64,000 nt of DNA from Chondrosia reniformis (Eukaryota; Porifera; Demospongiae; Chondrillida; Chondrillidae). The stretch lies in contig OX359193.1 in the NCBI GenBank assembly GCA_947172415.1, positions 2,288,501 to 2,352,500 of the forward strand. The letters run 5' to 3'. A program made the translations under genes and the position numbers. Numbering within the stretch: the first letter of the stretch is position 1; every line of letters starts with the position of its first letter. Below are positions 62,830-64,000 of this stretch, piece after piece. Under the pieces are notes generated by a model, which was not told the origin of the DNA, did not search any database, and saw only the letters and a program-made list of their open reading frames with translations.

Positions 62830-63430
62830 TTTCAGTGAGTACCTACCTTGAAAGTAAGCCAATCTCTTTGTTTTGTATTTGCTATAGTACATTTTAAAAT
62901 TCTGACTACACTTTTTTGCTTACTGAAATATCTAGCAAGTGAGGCTGTTCTCAATTTGATGAGATTAGAAAGATACCTACCACGAGCTGTAGCTTTTTTG
63001 ATTTCCGGTGCCCTGGCATAGAAGGCCCGAGATGCAGCTTTTTTTCATTTCTGGTGCCCTAGCATATTGAGCTCTAGATGCAGTTTTTTAATTTCTGGTG
63101 CCCTGACATATTGAGTTGTAGATGCAGCTTTTTTAATTTCTGGTGCCCTGGCATATTGAGCTCTAGATGCAGCTTTTTTAGAATCAGGATCTCTAGCATA
63201 GATTGCACGACCTGCAGCTTTCTTTTTCTCTGGATGGAGTATATATAGTGTATGATCAGTGGCTCTCCTCCTTTTGAAGATTTTTAGAATATGACTCCTT
63301 CCTTTGGACTAATATATTCTCTTTTTTAACAAAATAATTCATTTTTCTTTCTGCTCTTTTCTTTTTATTTGTAAAGGGACCAGGATTTGTTTCTATATCC
63401 CATGACATAACAGTATTAATATCATATAGA
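62830..63430 (-). pseudogene. Helitron-type KKAA-repeat protein with 2A-like motif
   Basis: Minus-strand translation in order: a 2A-like DIETNPGP motif (63399-63376), then FTNKKKRAERKMN, a stop, and about five 20-residue repeats of the type KKAAGRAIYARDPDS, KKAASRAQYARAPEI, KKAASTTQYVRAPEI (63240-63000, one unit frameshifted). The tail is GRYLSNLIKLRTASLARYFS. KKAA(S/G)RA.YA..PE repeats occur at the N-terminus of animal Helitron proteins just before the DUF6570 region, so this is probably the first part of the Helitron below it. Stops and shifts make it a relic. Confidence 0.6.
63376..63399 (-). other. 2A-like (StopGo) ribosome-skipping motif
   Basis: Codons GAT ATA GAA ACA AAT CCT GGT CCC encode D-I-E-T-N-P-G-P, an exact fit to the D-(V/I)-E-x-N-P-G-P consensus at which ribosomes skip the Gly-Pro bond. 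Preceding residues are LYDINTVMSW in an open frame back to a stop at about 63485. Confidence 0.6.
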
Positions 63431-64000
63431 GCACAAAGAATATAGTAACTAAGAAAATGATCACAAATGTCCTGAATATATCATTGACCTGTTGCACCTT
63501 CTTAATTTACTTTTCAGTAGTTTTTTTGTCTACAAGTGTATATCTCAACTTCCATGTTTGTAAATCATAATTAAAACTTGTCATAGCTTTATTCAAAGGG
63601 CTTATGTCCACTTCAGAGCTACCACTCTCAAACCCAAATTGGCTTTGAGAAGGGAGAGAGGCATTTCCTTTTTTCTTGTGTTTATTATATGGATTGCCTC
63701 AATCTCCAGTGGGAGTTTAGAATGTGTGCATTTCCCTACTGAGCTCTGGTAAGGATCTCTATATAAATTGACTTGTAGAGATGTAAAAGCTTCATAATAT
63801 ACAAAATACATGTTAGTTTACCACATTGCCAAACATAACATCTAAAGCATTTCCAAGATATTGAACTTATATTTAATGACTTACCATAAACTATTATAAT
63901 GTAATTATACAATACATATAAGTTGTAAATGTGTAATATTAGGTATAAATTGCTGACTTCCAAGCATTTCTTGATTTGACAAAGTGTAACAGTGTATACA
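63431..64000. other. Window end, unassigned
   Basis: Minus-strand frames at 63602-63811 and 63736-63963 show no recognised domain. They may be upstream coding or leader of the KKAA-repeat protein. Confidence 0.25.

Overview
This is AT-rich animal nuclear DNA, not prokaryotic: genes are split by short GT-AG introns, coding pieces are sparse, and most recognisable sequence is decayed transposable elements. The mix (GIY-YIG Penelope retroelements, Helitrons with KKAA repeats, Plavaka-type transposases, BEN-domain and SAMD3-like families, GC-hairpin elements) suggests an early-branching metazoan, possibly a demosponge; that assignment is inference. I found no rRNA gene, CRISPR array or operon.

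Layout. 0-1.1 kb: an intact single-exon RPA-like OB-fold gene (minus). 1.5-2.7 kb: piggyBac and Tigger/pogo transposase remnants abutting. 3.6-6 kb: Penelope tail fragment, a Tc1-derived TIR element and a Merlin/ISXO2-like fragment. 8.4-11.2 kb: a frameshifted non-LTR retrotransposon with a C-terminal PD-(D/E)XK-like region. 11.7-12.9 kb: a broken BEN-domain-like gene. 13.6-15.1 kb: Tc1 and hAT remnants. 15.9-17.4 kb: a small acidic gene relic and MITEs. 17.4-20.7 kb: a 3.24 kb element with TIRs and CGTA-rich subterminal repeats, holding a second BEN-like relic. 21.3-23.3 kb: a Tc1 relic in two pieces around a 66-bp tandem repeat. 23.6-24.7 kb: SAMD3-like exons. 25.4-27.6 kb: a Penelope-like element with an inverted 5' end. 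27.8-31.5 kb: scattered exons of a tnp2-like transposase gene, interrupted by SINE and MITE insertions. 32.2 kb: integrase-transposon N-terminus. 33.1-37.6 kb: a coiled-coil gene divergent from a Plavaka-like transposase. 38-47 kb: foldbacks, MITEs, and two small two-exon genes.

47.8-49.2 kb holds phase-consistent exons of a probable membrane protein. A nearly complete APE-type LINE (49.5-53.15 kb) lies just downstream with a target-site duplication. 53-57.7 kb is dispersed repeats, a Tc1 MITE and a hypothetical spliced gene. 58.2-63.5 kb is a broken Helitron whose N-terminal part is inverted relative to its helicase. The helicase is interrupted by a retrozyme-like insert carrying a canonical hammerhead ribozyme, and upstream Helitron-type coding carries a 2A-like DIETNPGP motif.

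No shared pathway links these genes. The window is mainly a palimpsest of at least ten transposon superfamilies around a few candidate host genes. The strongest signals are the hammerhead retrozyme at 58.77-59.19 kb, covarying hammerhead-like cores in the Penelope ends, and the Helitron inversion.
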